DNA of 64,000 nt from Baekduia soli (GTDB lineage Bacteria > Actinomycetota > Thermoleophilia > Solirubrobacterales > Solirubrobacteraceae), in the NCBI RefSeq assembly GCF_007970665.1, contig NZ_CP042430.1:4526001-4590000 (forward strand), in the 5' to 3' direction. Under the pieces are notes generated by a model. That model saw only the letters and a program-made list of their open reading frames with translations, was not told the origin of the DNA and did not search any database. The translations under genes were made by a program, and so were the position numbers. Positions 16,661-24,441 of the stretch are shown here, in pieces; within the stretch, counting starts at the first letter, position 1; every line of letters starts with the position of its first letter.

Positions 16661-17326
16661 GTGTCGACCAAGGTCACCGATTCCTACCGCGTGCTGCGTG
16701 AGGGCATCGCGACCGGCGCGTATCGCCTCGGCGAGCCCCTCCGCGCCGCGACGATCGCCGGCGAGCTGGGCATCAGCCGCACGCCCGTGCGCGAGGCGTT
16801 CATGCGCCTGGCCAGCGAGGGCCTCGTGGACTATTCGCCGCGCTACGGCGCCCGGGTCTCCGACCTGCGCGCGGAGGAGCTCGAGGAGCTCTTCGAGCTG
16901 CGCGCGGCGATCGAGGCCGTGGCCGTGCGCCACGCCTGCGCCCGCGCCACCCCGGCCGACGTCGCACACCTGCGTCGCCTGTGCACCGCCTGCCACGACG
17001 CCGTCGGCGCCGACGACGTCGACGCGGTCATCGCCGCCAACATCGCCCTGCATGACGCGGTCAACCGCCTCTCGGGCCGCGAGCGCACGATCGAGCTCGT
17101 CGACCTGCTGCGCGACCGGGCCCGCCCCTACCGCGTGCTCGCTCTCTACGACGACGACGAGCGCCGCGCCTCGCTGGCCGAGCACGACGACCTCGTCGAC
17201 CTCATCGAGGCCGGCGACGCCGACGGCGCCGCGGCCCTGCTGGGCGAGCACTTCGCCCGCCCGCTCGCGCGCCTGATGCGCTACCTCGGCGACCGCGGGC
17301 GGCGCCCGCAGCGGCTGGCGTCATGA
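16661..17326 (+). CDS. GntR family (FadR/FCD type) repressor
   Basis: 221 aa from the GTG at 16661; the ATG at 16643 overlaps the operator and lies before the -10 box, so it is less likely. The winged helix occupies residues 5-65 ('LREGIATGAYRLGEPLRAA', 'LGISRTPVREAFMRLASEGL'). The C-terminal helical FCD ligand domain carries metal-site residues in 'NIALHDAVNRLSGRE' and 'LAEHDDLVDLIEAGD'. Its TGA overlaps the next ATG. It most likely represses the five-gene operon by binding ATTGCATGCAAT, with an intermediate of the pathway as inducer. Confidence 0.9.
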   Translation: MSTKVTDSYRVLREGIATGAYRLGEPLRAATIAGELGISRTPVREAFMRLASEGLVDYSPRYGARVSDLRAEELEELFELRAAIEAVAVRHACARATPADVAHLRRLCTACHDAVGADDVDAVIAANIALHDAVNRLSGRERTIELVDLLRDRARPYRVLALYDDDERRASLAEHDDLVDLIEAGDADGAAALLGEHFARPLARLMRYLGDRGRRPQRLAS

Positions 17327-18021
17327 GCCTCGCCGACGACCAGACCACGATCCGCTCGCTCGTCGGGCGCCTGCCCGACCCGGCGACGGACCCGGCCACG
17401 ACCGCGCTGGTCGTCATCGACCTGCAGCTCCTGGACGCCGACGCCGACGGTGAGCACGGCATCCGCGCGCGCGAGCGCGGGATGTGGGACGAGCTCGAGG
17501 CCTACTTCACGCGCTGCGCGCAGGTCGTCGTGCCCGCCGTCGCGCGCGTCGCCGATGCGCTGCGCGCCGCCGGCGGCACGATCGCCTGGATCCGCTGCGA
17601 GGCCCAGGAGCCCGACGCCTCCGACACCCGCCGGCGCTTCCGCGCGTTCGACATCATCGTCCCGCCCGGCGATCCGCAGGCCGCGTTGCTGGACGGCCTG
17701 CCCGTCGCGCCCGAGGACCTCGTCCTGGGCAAGACGACCGCCAGCCCGTTCTGGTCGACCGACCTGGCCGAGCAGCTCCGCGCGCGCGGAATCCAGACCG
17801 TGCTCGTGGCCGGCGTCGTGACGAGCGGCTGCGTGGAGAGCACGATCCGCGACGCCTGCGACCTGGACTTCGAGGTCGTCCTCATCGAGGACGGCTGCGC
17901 CGACCGCCGGCCCGAGGCCCACGCCGACGCCATCCGCCGCCTGGACGGCAACTTCGCCATCGCCTGGAGCGCGCAGGAGACCCTCGCGCGCCTGTCCCCC
18001 ACCCCCATGGAGTCCGCATGA
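17323..18021 (+). CDS. isochorismatase-fold cysteine hydrolase (amidase type)
   Basis: 232 aa, ATGA-coupled to the GntR gene. The catalytic triad of the cysteine hydrolase superfamily is present: Asp33 ('LVVIDLQLL'), Lys137 ('VLGKTTASPF') and Cys170 ('GVVTSGCVEST'). Relatives include N-carbamoylsarcosine amidase, ureidoacrylate hydrolase RutB, biuret hydrolase and nicotinamidase. Placed beside a dihydropyrimidinase-type enzyme, the most likely role is removing the carbamoyl group from an N-carbamoyl product, releasing CO2 and ammonia (inference). It is soluble and cytoplasmic. Its stop overlaps the next ATG. Confidence 0.85.
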   Translation: MSLADDQTTIRSLVGRLPDPATDPATTALVVIDLQLLDADADGEHGIRARERGMWDELEAYFTRCAQVVVPAVARVADALRAAGGTIAWIRCEAQEPDASDTRRRFRAFDIIVPPGDPQAALLDGLPVAPEDLVLGKTTASPFWSTDLAEQLRARGIQTVLVAGVVTSGCVESTIRDACDLDFEVVLIEDGCADRRPEAHADAIRRLDGNFAIAWSAQETLARLSPTPMESA

Positions 18022-18908
18022 CCCCCACCAACGCCCGCCGCCTGCGCGAGCTCATCGCCGCCCCCGAGATGGCGGTGCTGCCCGGCGCCTACGACGGGCT
18101 GTCGGCCCGCCTGGTCCAGCGCGCCGGCTTCGACGCCATCTACTTCTCCGGAGGCCTGTCGGGATCGTCGTTCCCCGGCGTGCCGGACTTCGGCATCCGC
18201 ACCCTGACCGAGATGGTCGCCCAGGTCGGCGGCGCGGTGCGCTCCACGCGCATGCCGATCCTCGCCGACGGCGAGGCCGGCTACGGCTCGGTGCTCTCGA
18301 CGCAGCGGCTGATCTACGAGCTCGAGAACGTCGGCGCCGCCGGCATGCACCTCGAGGACCAGGACGTCCCGCGCCGCTGCGGGCACTACGCCTCCAAGCG
18401 CCTGGTCAGCGCCGAGGAGCACGCGGGCCGCATCGCCGCCGCCGTCGACGCGCGCCGCGACCCCGACTTCCTCATCGTCTCGCGCACCGACGCCGTGTCG
18501 GTCACGGGCTTCGACGACGCCGTCGCGCGCACCCACGCCTACATCGAGGCCGGCGCCGACATGGTGTTCTTCGACGGCATCGAGACGCGCGAGCAGCTCG
18601 AGGCCGTGCCCAAGCTGTTCAGCGTGCCCGCGATGGCCAACATGGTCGAGCAGGGCAAGACGCCGGTGCTGCCGGCCAAGGAGCTGGAGGCCATGGGCTA
18701 CGCCCTGACCATCTTCTCCACCATCCTGTACTTCACGGCGATGGGCGCGATGCGCGAGGCGCTCAAGACGCTGAAGGACGTCGGGACGAGCGAGCCGCTG
18801 TGGGACACGATGGGCGGCTTCCGCGAGTGGCAGGAGGTCACCCAGGTCGACGAGCACCTGGCGGTCGTGGACCGCTTCGAGCCCGAGCTGACCAGTGCCG
18901 ACGCCTGA
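18018..18908 (+). CDS. isocitrate lyase/PEP mutase superfamily lyase
   Basis: 296 aa, ATGA-coupled to the hydrolase gene. The TIM-barrel signatures are 'LPGAYDGLSARL', 'ADGEAGYG' (85-90) and the active-site loop 'LEDQDVPRRCGHY' (about 112-124), equivalent to the K-R-C-G-H loop that carries the catalytic Cys in isocitrate and 2-methylisocitrate lyases. Members cleave C-C bonds of 2-hydroxy or 2-oxo acids or act on phosphonates. In this operon it probably splits the carbon skeleton left after ring opening and decarbamoylation (inference). A Lys-to-Arg change at the first loop position separates it from true isocitrate lyases. Confidence 0.85.
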   Translation: MTPTNARRLRELIAAPEMAVLPGAYDGLSARLVQRAGFDAIYFSGGLSGSSFPGVPDFGIRTLTEMVAQVGGAVRSTRMPILADGEAGYGSVLSTQRLIYELENVGAAGMHLEDQDVPRRCGHYASKRLVSAEEHAGRIAAAVDARRDPDFLIVSRTDAVSVTGFDDAVARTHAYIEAGADMVFFDGIETREQLEAVPKLFSVPAMANMVEQGKTPVLPAKELEAMGYALTIFSTILYFTAMGAMREALKTLKDVGTSEPLWDTMGGFREWQEVTQVDEHLAVVDRFEPELTSADA

Positions 18909-20298
18909 CCTGCTGCTGCGCGGCGGCACGCTGGTCGACGACGCGCAGGAGCTGCGCGCCGACCTGGTCATCGACGGCGGCGTGATCGTCGCCGTCGCCG
19001 CGCCGGGGACGGTCGACGGGGCGCGGCGCATCATCGACGTGGACGGCGCGCTCGTGGTCCCGGGCGGCGTCGACGCCCACGTGCACTTCGACTTCGCCCT
19101 GCCGCCGCTGGTCTCCCAGGGCTACGAGCAGGGCAGCATCGCCGCGCTGCACGGCGGCACGACGACCATCATCGACTTCGCCGAGCGCATGCCCGGCGGC
19201 GGCGGCCTGGCCGAGGCCGTCGCGGCCAAGCGCGCGGCGGCCGACGGGTCGATGCACTGCGACTACGCGCTGCACCTGATCGTCGCCGGCGAGGTCGGCG
19301 CCTCCGAGCTGGCCGAGGTCCCCGCGGTCTTCGATGCCGGCGTCACGTCGTTCAAGCTGTTCATGAACTCGCACGCCATGTGGCCGGGCGACGGCGCGGT
19401 CGCCGAGCTGCTCGAGGTCGTCGGCGCCCACGGTGGCTGCGCGGTGCTGCACTGCGAGAACGCCGACGTCATCGACCGCCGCACCGCGGCGCTGGTGGCC
19501 GCCGGCAGGACGTCGTACCGGTTCACCGAGGACAGCCGGCCCGCGTGGGTCGAGGGCGAGGCCACGGCCCGGTCGATCCGGATCGCGCGCGCCGCCGACT
19601 GCCCGATCTACATCTTCCACGTCACGTGCGCCGACGCGGCCCGGGAGATCGCCGACGCGCAGGCCCGTGGCTGGGACGTGTTCGCCGAGACCTGCCACAA
19701 CTACCTCGTCTTCTCCAAGGACGACGTCGTGGAGCGCCCCGACGGCGCCAACTGGGGCAACTATCCGCCGCTGCGCCCCCCGGAGCACCGCGACGCGATC
19801 TGGGCCGCGCTGCGCGACGGCACGATCGACCACGTCTCGACCGACGACTACACCTCGACGCTCGAGAACCGCAACTCGATCGGGCTCGAGCTGCCGGCGA
19901 CGCCCGCGGGCCACAACGGCGTCGAGACGCGGATGGCCGTGCTCTACACGGAGGCCGTCGTGCGGCGCGGGATGCCGGTGACCGACTTCGTCGGCCTGTC
20001 GAGCAGCCGCATCGCCAAGCGCCTGGGGCTGTGGCCGCGCAAGGGCTCGCTGCAGGTCGGCGCCGACGCCGACGTCACCGTGATCGACCCGGGCCGCTCG
20101 GGCACGTTCCGCCTCGAGGACCTGCACACCGTCGACTACTCGATCTGGGACGGATACGCCTACACGGGCGCGCCGGTCATCACGATCGCGCGCGGCGAGG
20201 TCGTCGTGCAGGACGGCGCGTTCGCCGGCGGCCCGCCCGCCGGGTCCTTCCTGCACCGCAAGGGCCGCGCCCGTGCCGGTGGCGCCACAGCTCGCTGA
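18895..20298 (+). CDS. dihydropyrimidinase/D-hydantoinase family cyclic amidohydrolase
   Basis: 467 aa; the GTG start lies 14 nt inside the preceding gene. The dinuclear zinc site is complete: H62-x-H64 ('DAHVHFDF'), the carboxylated Lys154 ('TSFKLFMNS'), His186 ('LHCENAD'), His242 ('FHVTCAD') and Asp317/318 ('VSTDDYTS'). These enzymes open cyclic ureides such as dihydropyrimidines or hydantoins to N-carbamoyl amino acids. The substrate loop 'MNSHAMWPGDGAVAELL' differs from textbook dihydropyrimidinases, so the true substrate may be another cyclic amide. It overlaps the next gene by 26 nt and supplies the probable first step of this pathway. Confidence 0.88.
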   Translation: MPTPDLLLRGGTLVDDAQELRADLVIDGGVIVAVAAPGTVDGARRIIDVDGALVVPGGVDAHVHFDFALPPLVSQGYEQGSIAALHGGTTTIIDFAERMPGGGGLAEAVAAKRAAADGSMHCDYALHLIVAGEVGASELAEVPAVFDAGVTSFKLFMNSHAMWPGDGAVAELLEVVGAHGGCAVLHCENADVIDRRTAALVAAGRTSYRFTEDSRPAWVEGEATARSIRIARAADCPIYIFHVTCADAAREIADAQARGWDVFAETCHNYLVFSKDDVVERPDGANWGNYPPLRPPEHRDAIWAALRDGTIDHVSTDDYTSTLENRNSIGLELPATPAGHNGVETRMAVLYTEAVVRRGMPVTDFVGLSSSRIAKRLGLWPRKGSLQVGADADVTVIDPGRSGTFRLEDLHTVDYSIWDGYAYTGAPVITIARGEVVVQDGAFAGGPPAGSFLHRKGRARAGGATAR

Positions 20299-21133
20299 CG
20301 CCGAGCTGCTCGCCGGGGCGGTGGACCTCCACGTCCACGGCGGCCCCGACGTGCTGGCCCGGCGCCACAGCGACCTCGAGCTGGCGCGCCGCGCCCAGGC
20401 GGCGGGCATGGCCGGCCTCGTGCTCAAGTGCCACAACGAGTCCACGGTCGGCCGGGCGGCGGGCGCGCGCGAGGCGACGGGCTTCCCGGTCTCCGGCGGG
20501 CTGGTGCTCAACCCGGCGGTCTCGGGCGGCATCGAGCCCGACGCGGTGCTGACGAGTCTCGAGCTCGGCGCGCGCGTGATCTGGATGCCGACGCTGGCGG
20601 CCACGGAGCACCTGCGCGCGTTCCCGGGCGCCGCGCCGGGCACCAACCGCGCGGCGGCGCGCCCGGCCCGCGTCAGCCGCTCGGCGATCCGGGCGATCTG
20701 CGTCCACGTCGCGCGCCACGACGCGTTCGTGGCCACGGGCCATCTCGGCCGCGTGCACTCCGCGCTGGTGGCCGAGGAGGCCGCCGCGGCGGGCGCTCGC
20801 GTGCTCTTCCAGCATCCGGACTACACCGTGCCGGGGCTCAGCCTGCGCGCGCAGGCCTCGCTGGCCCAGCGCTTCCCGGACGCGCTGTTCGAGCGCTGCG
20901 CGTACGTCGTGTCGGCCGACGCGCCGCGCCCGACCACGGTCGAGCGTGTGGCGGCGGCGATCCGCGCGGTCGGCGTGGAGCGCAACGTGATCTCCAGCGA
21001 CCTGGGCCAGCCGGCCAACGGCGACTACCCCGACGGCCTGGCGGCCTTCGCCCGCTCCCTCATCGGGACGGGCCTGGGGATCGGCGAGGTGCGCGAGATG
21101 CTCACCGAGCGGCCGGCGGCGCTGCTGCGCTGA
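20273..21133 (+). CDS. DUF6282 family amidohydrolase-like protein
   Basis: 286 aa, starting at a GTG 26 nt inside the hydantoinase gene. Its metal-type motif 'AVDLHVHGGPDVLARRH' near the N-terminus, 'LVLKCHNEST', 'FVATGHLGRVHS' and 'VISSDLGQPANGDYPDG' give the His, Lys, His and Asp positions expected of an amidohydrolase-superfamily barrel, although the overall sequence is far from known enzymes. It is the last gene of the GntR operon, with tight coupling to the preceding ring-opening enzyme. A second hydrolytic step on the same substrate family is a reasonable guess; no experimental role is known to me. Confidence 0.8.
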   Translation: MPVAPQLADAELLAGAVDLHVHGGPDVLARRHSDLELARRAQAAGMAGLVLKCHNESTVGRAAGAREATGFPVSGGLVLNPAVSGGIEPDAVLTSLELGARVIWMPTLAATEHLRAFPGAAPGTNRAAARPARVSRSAIRAICVHVARHDAFVATGHLGRVHSALVAEEAAAAGARVLFQHPDYTVPGLSLRAQASLAQRFPDALFERCAYVVSADAPRPTTVERVAAAIRAVGVERNVISSDLGQPANGDYPDGLAAFARSLIGTGLGIGEVREMLTERPAALLR

Positions 21134-21183
21134 CGTCGCTCTGGTGCGTTGACGGCGCGCGGGCGGTCTGGGAGGGTCGGGGC

Positions 21184-21444
21184 ATGCCAGCGCCGGGCCG
21201 GGCCCAGGGTGAGCACGCCACGCCGGCGACGCCTCGGCTCGCCCGGACACCTGGGCCTGCGGCGGTTCGCGCGGTGCGCCCCAGCGACCGGATCCTGACG
21301 CTGCAGCGCCAGGCGGGCAACGCCGCGGTGGCGGCGTTGGCGGCCCGGTCGCGCACGCTGGCGCGATGCGGGTGCGGTGCCGTCGGTCCGGCGCCGTGCT
21401 CGTGCGGCTCGCACGACGCCGAGGCCGAACTCGAGGCCGACTAG
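21184..21444 (+). CDS. orphan stub with eCIS-cargo-like LQRxAGNAAV motif
   Basis: 86 aa with GGAGGG seven nt before the ATG. The first 35 residues are Pro/Arg/Ala-rich, then comes 'RILTLQRQAGNAAVAAL', a signature found at the N-terminus of many actinobacterial proteins linked to extracellular contractile injection systems and DUF4157 proteins. A small Cys cluster, 'CGCGAVGPAPCSCG', resembles the Cys-rich knuckle that follows the motif in those proteins. It stops right after, where longer relatives carry DUF4157 or toxin domains, so it looks like a truncated N-terminal stub. Its TAG shares the CTAG at 21441-21444 with the convergent gene. No injection-system structural genes are in the window. 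Confidence 0.6.
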   Translation: MPAPGRAQGEHATPATPRLARTPGPAAVRAVRPSDRILTLQRQAGNAAVAALAARSRTLARCGCGAVGPAPCSCGSHDAEAELEAD

Positions 21445-22658
21445 CGCGCCAGGCGCAGGGTGGCGCTGCGGGTGCCCGGCCGGGTGTCGGCGTCGCCGGC
21501 GTAGGTGACGGTGACGGTCGCCCTGCGGGCGGGCGCCACGCGCGACGGAAGCGTCAGCGTCGTGTGCCAGGCGCCGCGGTGGATCGCGGCGCGGGTGGTC
21601 AGCGTTGTCGTCCGACCCGCGCGGCGGACGCGGTAGCGGATCGTCACGCGCCCGGAGGCGAGCCGCGTGAGCGTGCCGGCGACGGCGACGCGGCGCCCGA
21701 CGCGGCGCAGCGTGGCGAGCCGAAGGCCGGCCGGGACCCTCGCGGTGGCCGAGGGCGTGACCGGCAGGATGGGCGTGGCGCAGCAGTCGATCGGGAGCGT
21801 GAGCGTGGACGGGTCGGTGCCGGGCGCTGGCGCCGGCGGTGCGGGCGTCTCCGCGGAGGCGCGGGTCAGGGCGACCGTGGCCGCGGCCCCTGGAGCCTCG
21901 TGGCCGAGGCCGTCGGCGAGCCACACCCGCAGCGTCGCTGGCCCCGACCCGGACGGGACCGGCGCGTCGAGGTGGGTCAGCCCCGGCGCGGTGGCGACGG
22001 GACCGCAGGAGCCGCCCTGGCAGACCTGGTAGCGCGCCGCCGTGATGGGCGTGCCGGTGTCGGCGGGCAGCGACCAGTCGGCCGAGAAGCTAGGGGCCGT
22101 CGCCGCCGCGACCGGTGACCGCAACCCGACCGGGGCGGCCGGCGCCCGGGTGTCGACGAGCAGCGGCCGCGGACGACGGAGGCTGACGGTGTTGTCGGCG
22201 GCGTCAGCGTAGCTGTTGCCCATCGCCTTCAGCCACATCGCGCGCAGCTCCTGGGGCTTGAGGCGCCTGAGCGCCTCGGCCGCGCGGGTGGCGCGGTCGC
22301 TGGTCAGCACGCGCTCCTCGGGCGAGGCGACGTGCCGCGCCTCGTGGAGCTCGTAGTCGATGTCGATCGGCGGCACGGCCTGCGAGCGGGCACGCCGCAC
22401 GTCGATCGCCTCGTGGCGGATCACGACGTGCAGCCAGCGCTCGGCGGTCGCGGGGTCCAGGGTCGCCGCGCGACGCATGAAGATCTCCAGGCCGCGCTGG
22501 TAGGCGTCCTGGGCGTCGTCGAAGCAGAGGCTGTTGCGGCGGGCGGTGCGCAGCAGCGCGTCGGCGTGCCGGGCAACGGTCTGCAGCACGAGGTGCTGCG
22601 CCTCCTGCTCGGTCAGCCGGGGCCGAGCATCCTGCTCGGGCGAGGCGAGTTCGGTCAT
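21441..22658 (-). CDS. chimera: truncated sigma-70-like factor fused to secreted Ig-like tail
   Basis: 405 aa in one uninterrupted frame. Residues about 15-150 read as an ECF-type sigma factor: region 2 ('FDDAQDAYQRGLEIF', 'HVVIRHEAIDVRRARS') and the start of region 4 ('LRRLKPQELRAMWLKAMGNS'). The sequence then passes, near residues 150-156, into 'VDTRAPAAPVGL', a typical linker of large extracellular proteins in these bacteria, followed by fibronectin/Ig-like beta repeats to the end ('RVTIRYRVRRAGRT', 'VTVTYAGDADTRPG'). The DNA-binding half of region 4 is lost, and there is no signal peptide or membrane helix between the parts. It looks like a deletion fusion of two genes; whether it is functional is unknown. 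Confidence 0.7.
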   Translation of the reverse strand: MTELASPEQDARPRLTEQEAQHLVLQTVARHADALLRTARRNSLCFDDAQDAYQRGLEIFMRRAATLDPATAERWLHVVIRHEAIDVRRARSQAVPPIDIDYELHEARHVASPEERVLTSDRATRAAEALRRLKPQELRAMWLKAMGNSYADAADNTVSLRRPRPLLVDTRAPAAPVGLRSPVAAATAPSFSADWSLPADTGTPITAARYQVCQGGSCGPVATAPGLTHLDAPVPSGSGPATLRVWLADGLGHEAPGAAATVALTRASAETPAPPAPAPGTDPSTLTLPIDCCATPILPVTPSATARVPAGLRLATLRRVGRRVAVAGTLTRLASGRVTIRYRVRRAGRTTTLTTRAAIHRGAWHTTLTLPSRVAPARRATVTVTYAGDADTRPGTRSATLRLAR

Positions 22659-23011
22659 CGTTCCATCCGTGGCGGGGTTGGCGTCCGTGGGCTCTAGGGC
22701 GCCGCGGAGCGCTTCTCACCCCTGCCGGGATGCTGCTCGTCCGTGCGCCGACACCGCTGCGTCCATGAGCGGCGAGCACGGATATCGCCGGGCCCTCGAG
22801 CGTCGTCGATGACCGCGGGGCGACGTGGCCGGCGTGACGCGGTACGGGTGACCCGACCTCACCGCCGCCTTTGTCCGCACCTTGCGGGAATCCGGCGTCC
22901 GACTCAGGACTTCTGAGCGTTCAACGACGGCCGAGCGGACGTCCGGACGGACCTCGGCGTTTCGTCCAGCCCGCTCGCCACATTGGGGGAGGGGCCGGAC
23001 GGGCCGCGGAC
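22659..23011. other. gene-free stretch upstream of the chimeric gene
   Basis: No credible coding sequence is seen on either strand in these 353 bases; the open frames have no family signal and poor codon pattern. The promoter of the chimeric gene at 22658 should lie here, but no clear TANNNT box sits close to its ATG. The stretch ends in the strong hairpin at 23012-23043. Confidence 0.45.
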
Positions 23012-23043
23012 ATCACCGGCGCCCCGGACGGGGCGCCGGTGAT
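23012..23043. terminator. strong hairpin after the DUF6131 gene
   Basis: A perfect 15-bp inverted repeat (arms ATCACCGGCGCCCCG and CGGGGCGCCGGTGAT) with only GA between them. It lies seven bp past the minus-strand stop at 23050 and is the strongest hairpin I found in the window. No T-run follows. Confidence 0.65.
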
Positions 23044-23049
23044 CGAGAC

Positions 23050-23205
23050 CTAGAAGTAGTGCCGGCGACCGCCGACCGCGCGATCCATCGTGCCGAGCAG
23101 GTACAGGACGGCGCCCACGACCAGCAGCACGATGCCGATGGTCCACAGGATGCCGCTTCCGATGACGATGCCCAGGATGAGGAGGATGAGTCCGAGGATG
23201 ATCAC
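23050..23205 (-). CDS. DUF6131 family small membrane protein
   Basis: 51 aa. The GTG at 23205 has GGAGG eight nt upstream and gives the usual DUF6131 beginning ('MIILGLILLILGIVIG'); an in-frame ATG at 23238 would add 11 residues. Two hydrophobic helices (about 1-17 and 20-38) are followed by the family's C-terminal signature 'RAVGGRRHYF'. These tiny membrane proteins are widespread in actinobacteria and have no assigned function. A 14-bp sequence, CCGGYCGTAGATGA, occurs twice upstream (23217-23230 and 23262-23275) and may be regulatory. Confidence 0.85.
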   Translation of the reverse strand: MIILGLILLILGIVIGSGILWTIGIVLLVVGAVLYLLGTMDRAVGGRRHYF

Positions 23206-23335
23206 TGCAATGGCCTCCGGCCGTAGATGACTGTTCATCGACCGCCCGGAGCAGCCCATCCCCGGTCGTAGATGATGACCCTGACCGTTCCCGCCGCACG
23301 CCCATGTCATGCAGCGACTTCGTCGCGCAGGCGCC

Positions 23336-24319
23336 CTACAGGCCGAACGAGCCCGCGATCCGCTCGCGCTCGGCCGCGTCGGCCATGGCGGTGCAGCCCG
23401 CCGTGACACGCGCCTCGGGGCTGGGAGCGGCCCAGTTGTAGAACCCGAGGTCCAGCGCCTCGACGGGCACCCCGGCCGCGTGGGCGACCTCGCGCTGGCG
23501 GCGCTGGAGCAGGACGGGGTCGCCGATGCCCAGGATGCGCTTGGCCGCGATGGCCACGGGATCCAGCGCGGCCGCGGTGCTGAGGTGCAGCGTCCACGGG
23601 TCGAGCTCGACGAGGCCGAGGTGGTGGGCCAACGTGAGGAACTCGACGCGGTTGGGGCGCCCGAAGCCCGGCATCCCGAGCCGCTCGTAGCCGCGGTCGT
23701 AGCGGTGCTGCAGCGTCCAGGACTCCTCCCCGGCCAGCGAGGCGATCTGGCCGCCGCCGCGCTGCGCCCAGGCCCGGTAGGCCACCAGCGCCGCCGTGCC
23801 GCGCTTGGGGTCGAAGGCGGTCCGCGGGCCGGTCTGCGCGCCCTCGAGGTCGGGGATCTCGCCCGAGGCCCAGGTCGTGCGGACCGCCTGGATGCCCGAG
23901 AACGGGTCCTCCGTGCCCTCCAGCGGGCTCAGGAACGCGATGAGGAACGTCAGCCAGGCGGCCTCCTCGCGGTCCTCGGAGCGCTTGACCTCGCCGTAGA
24001 GGCCGGGCGGGTCGATGTCGAGCTGGCGCAGGCGCGCCGCCGAGAAGGCCAGCTCGTCGGCCAGGCGCCGGGCGTCCTCGCTGGCGCGCAGGCCGGGCAC
24101 CAGGTCGTTCTCGTAGCCGTCGTCCTCGGCCCGCGCCAGCCGGCGGACGGTCATGCCGCCCGACACCGAGCGCTTGGGCGCTCGCGCCGAGCGCACGCCC
24201 GCGGGGCGCGACTCGCGGCGGGGGACCGCCCGCGCCGGGCTCGAGGAGACGCGAGACGCCGACTTGGAGCAGATCGGGCAGTTCTCGACGAGCCGGTTGT
24301 GGCGGCAGAAGGTGGGCAC
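23336..24319 (-). CDS. conserved protein with N-terminal CxH...CPIC zinc-like motif
   Basis: 327 aa from a GTG at 24319, six nt after a TAGACT box (complement of 24326-24331). The N-terminus is 'PTFCRHNRLVENCPIC', three Cys and one His spaced like a zinc knuckle. A basic Ser/Pro/Arg linker to residue 55 leads to a mostly helical domain with 'FLIAFLSPLEGTEDPFSGI' and 'RTAFDPKRGTAALVAYRAW'. I recall similar actinobacterial proteins being linked to a clade of alpha-glutamyl/putrescinyl thymine pyrophosphorylases, a DNA-base-modification family, but I cannot confirm that from the sequence. It has no membrane segment and no operon partner. Confidence 0.62.
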   Translation of the reverse strand: MPTFCRHNRLVENCPICSKSASRVSSSPARAVPRRESRPAGVRSARAPKRSVSGGMTVRRLARAEDDGYENDLVPGLRASEDARRLADELAFSAARLRQLDIDPPGLYGEVKRSEDREEAAWLTFLIAFLSPLEGTEDPFSGIQAVRTTWASGEIPDLEGAQTGPRTAFDPKRGTAALVAYRAWAQRGGGQIASLAGEESWTLQHRYDRGYERLGMPGFGRPNRVEFLTLAHHLGLVELDPWTLHLSTAAALDPVAIAAKRILGIGDPVLLQRRQREVAHAAGVPVEALDLGFYNWAAPSPEARVTAGCTAMADAAERERIAGSFGL

Positions 24320-24441
24320 GCTCCCAGTCTACGAGCCCGGCCCTCCCGTCCCGGTCACCGGGACGAGCCGGCCGACCCACCGACGACGACGGGCGCCGCG
24401 ATCACGGCGCCCGTCGGTCCTGCGTCAGCGACGACCGCGCC

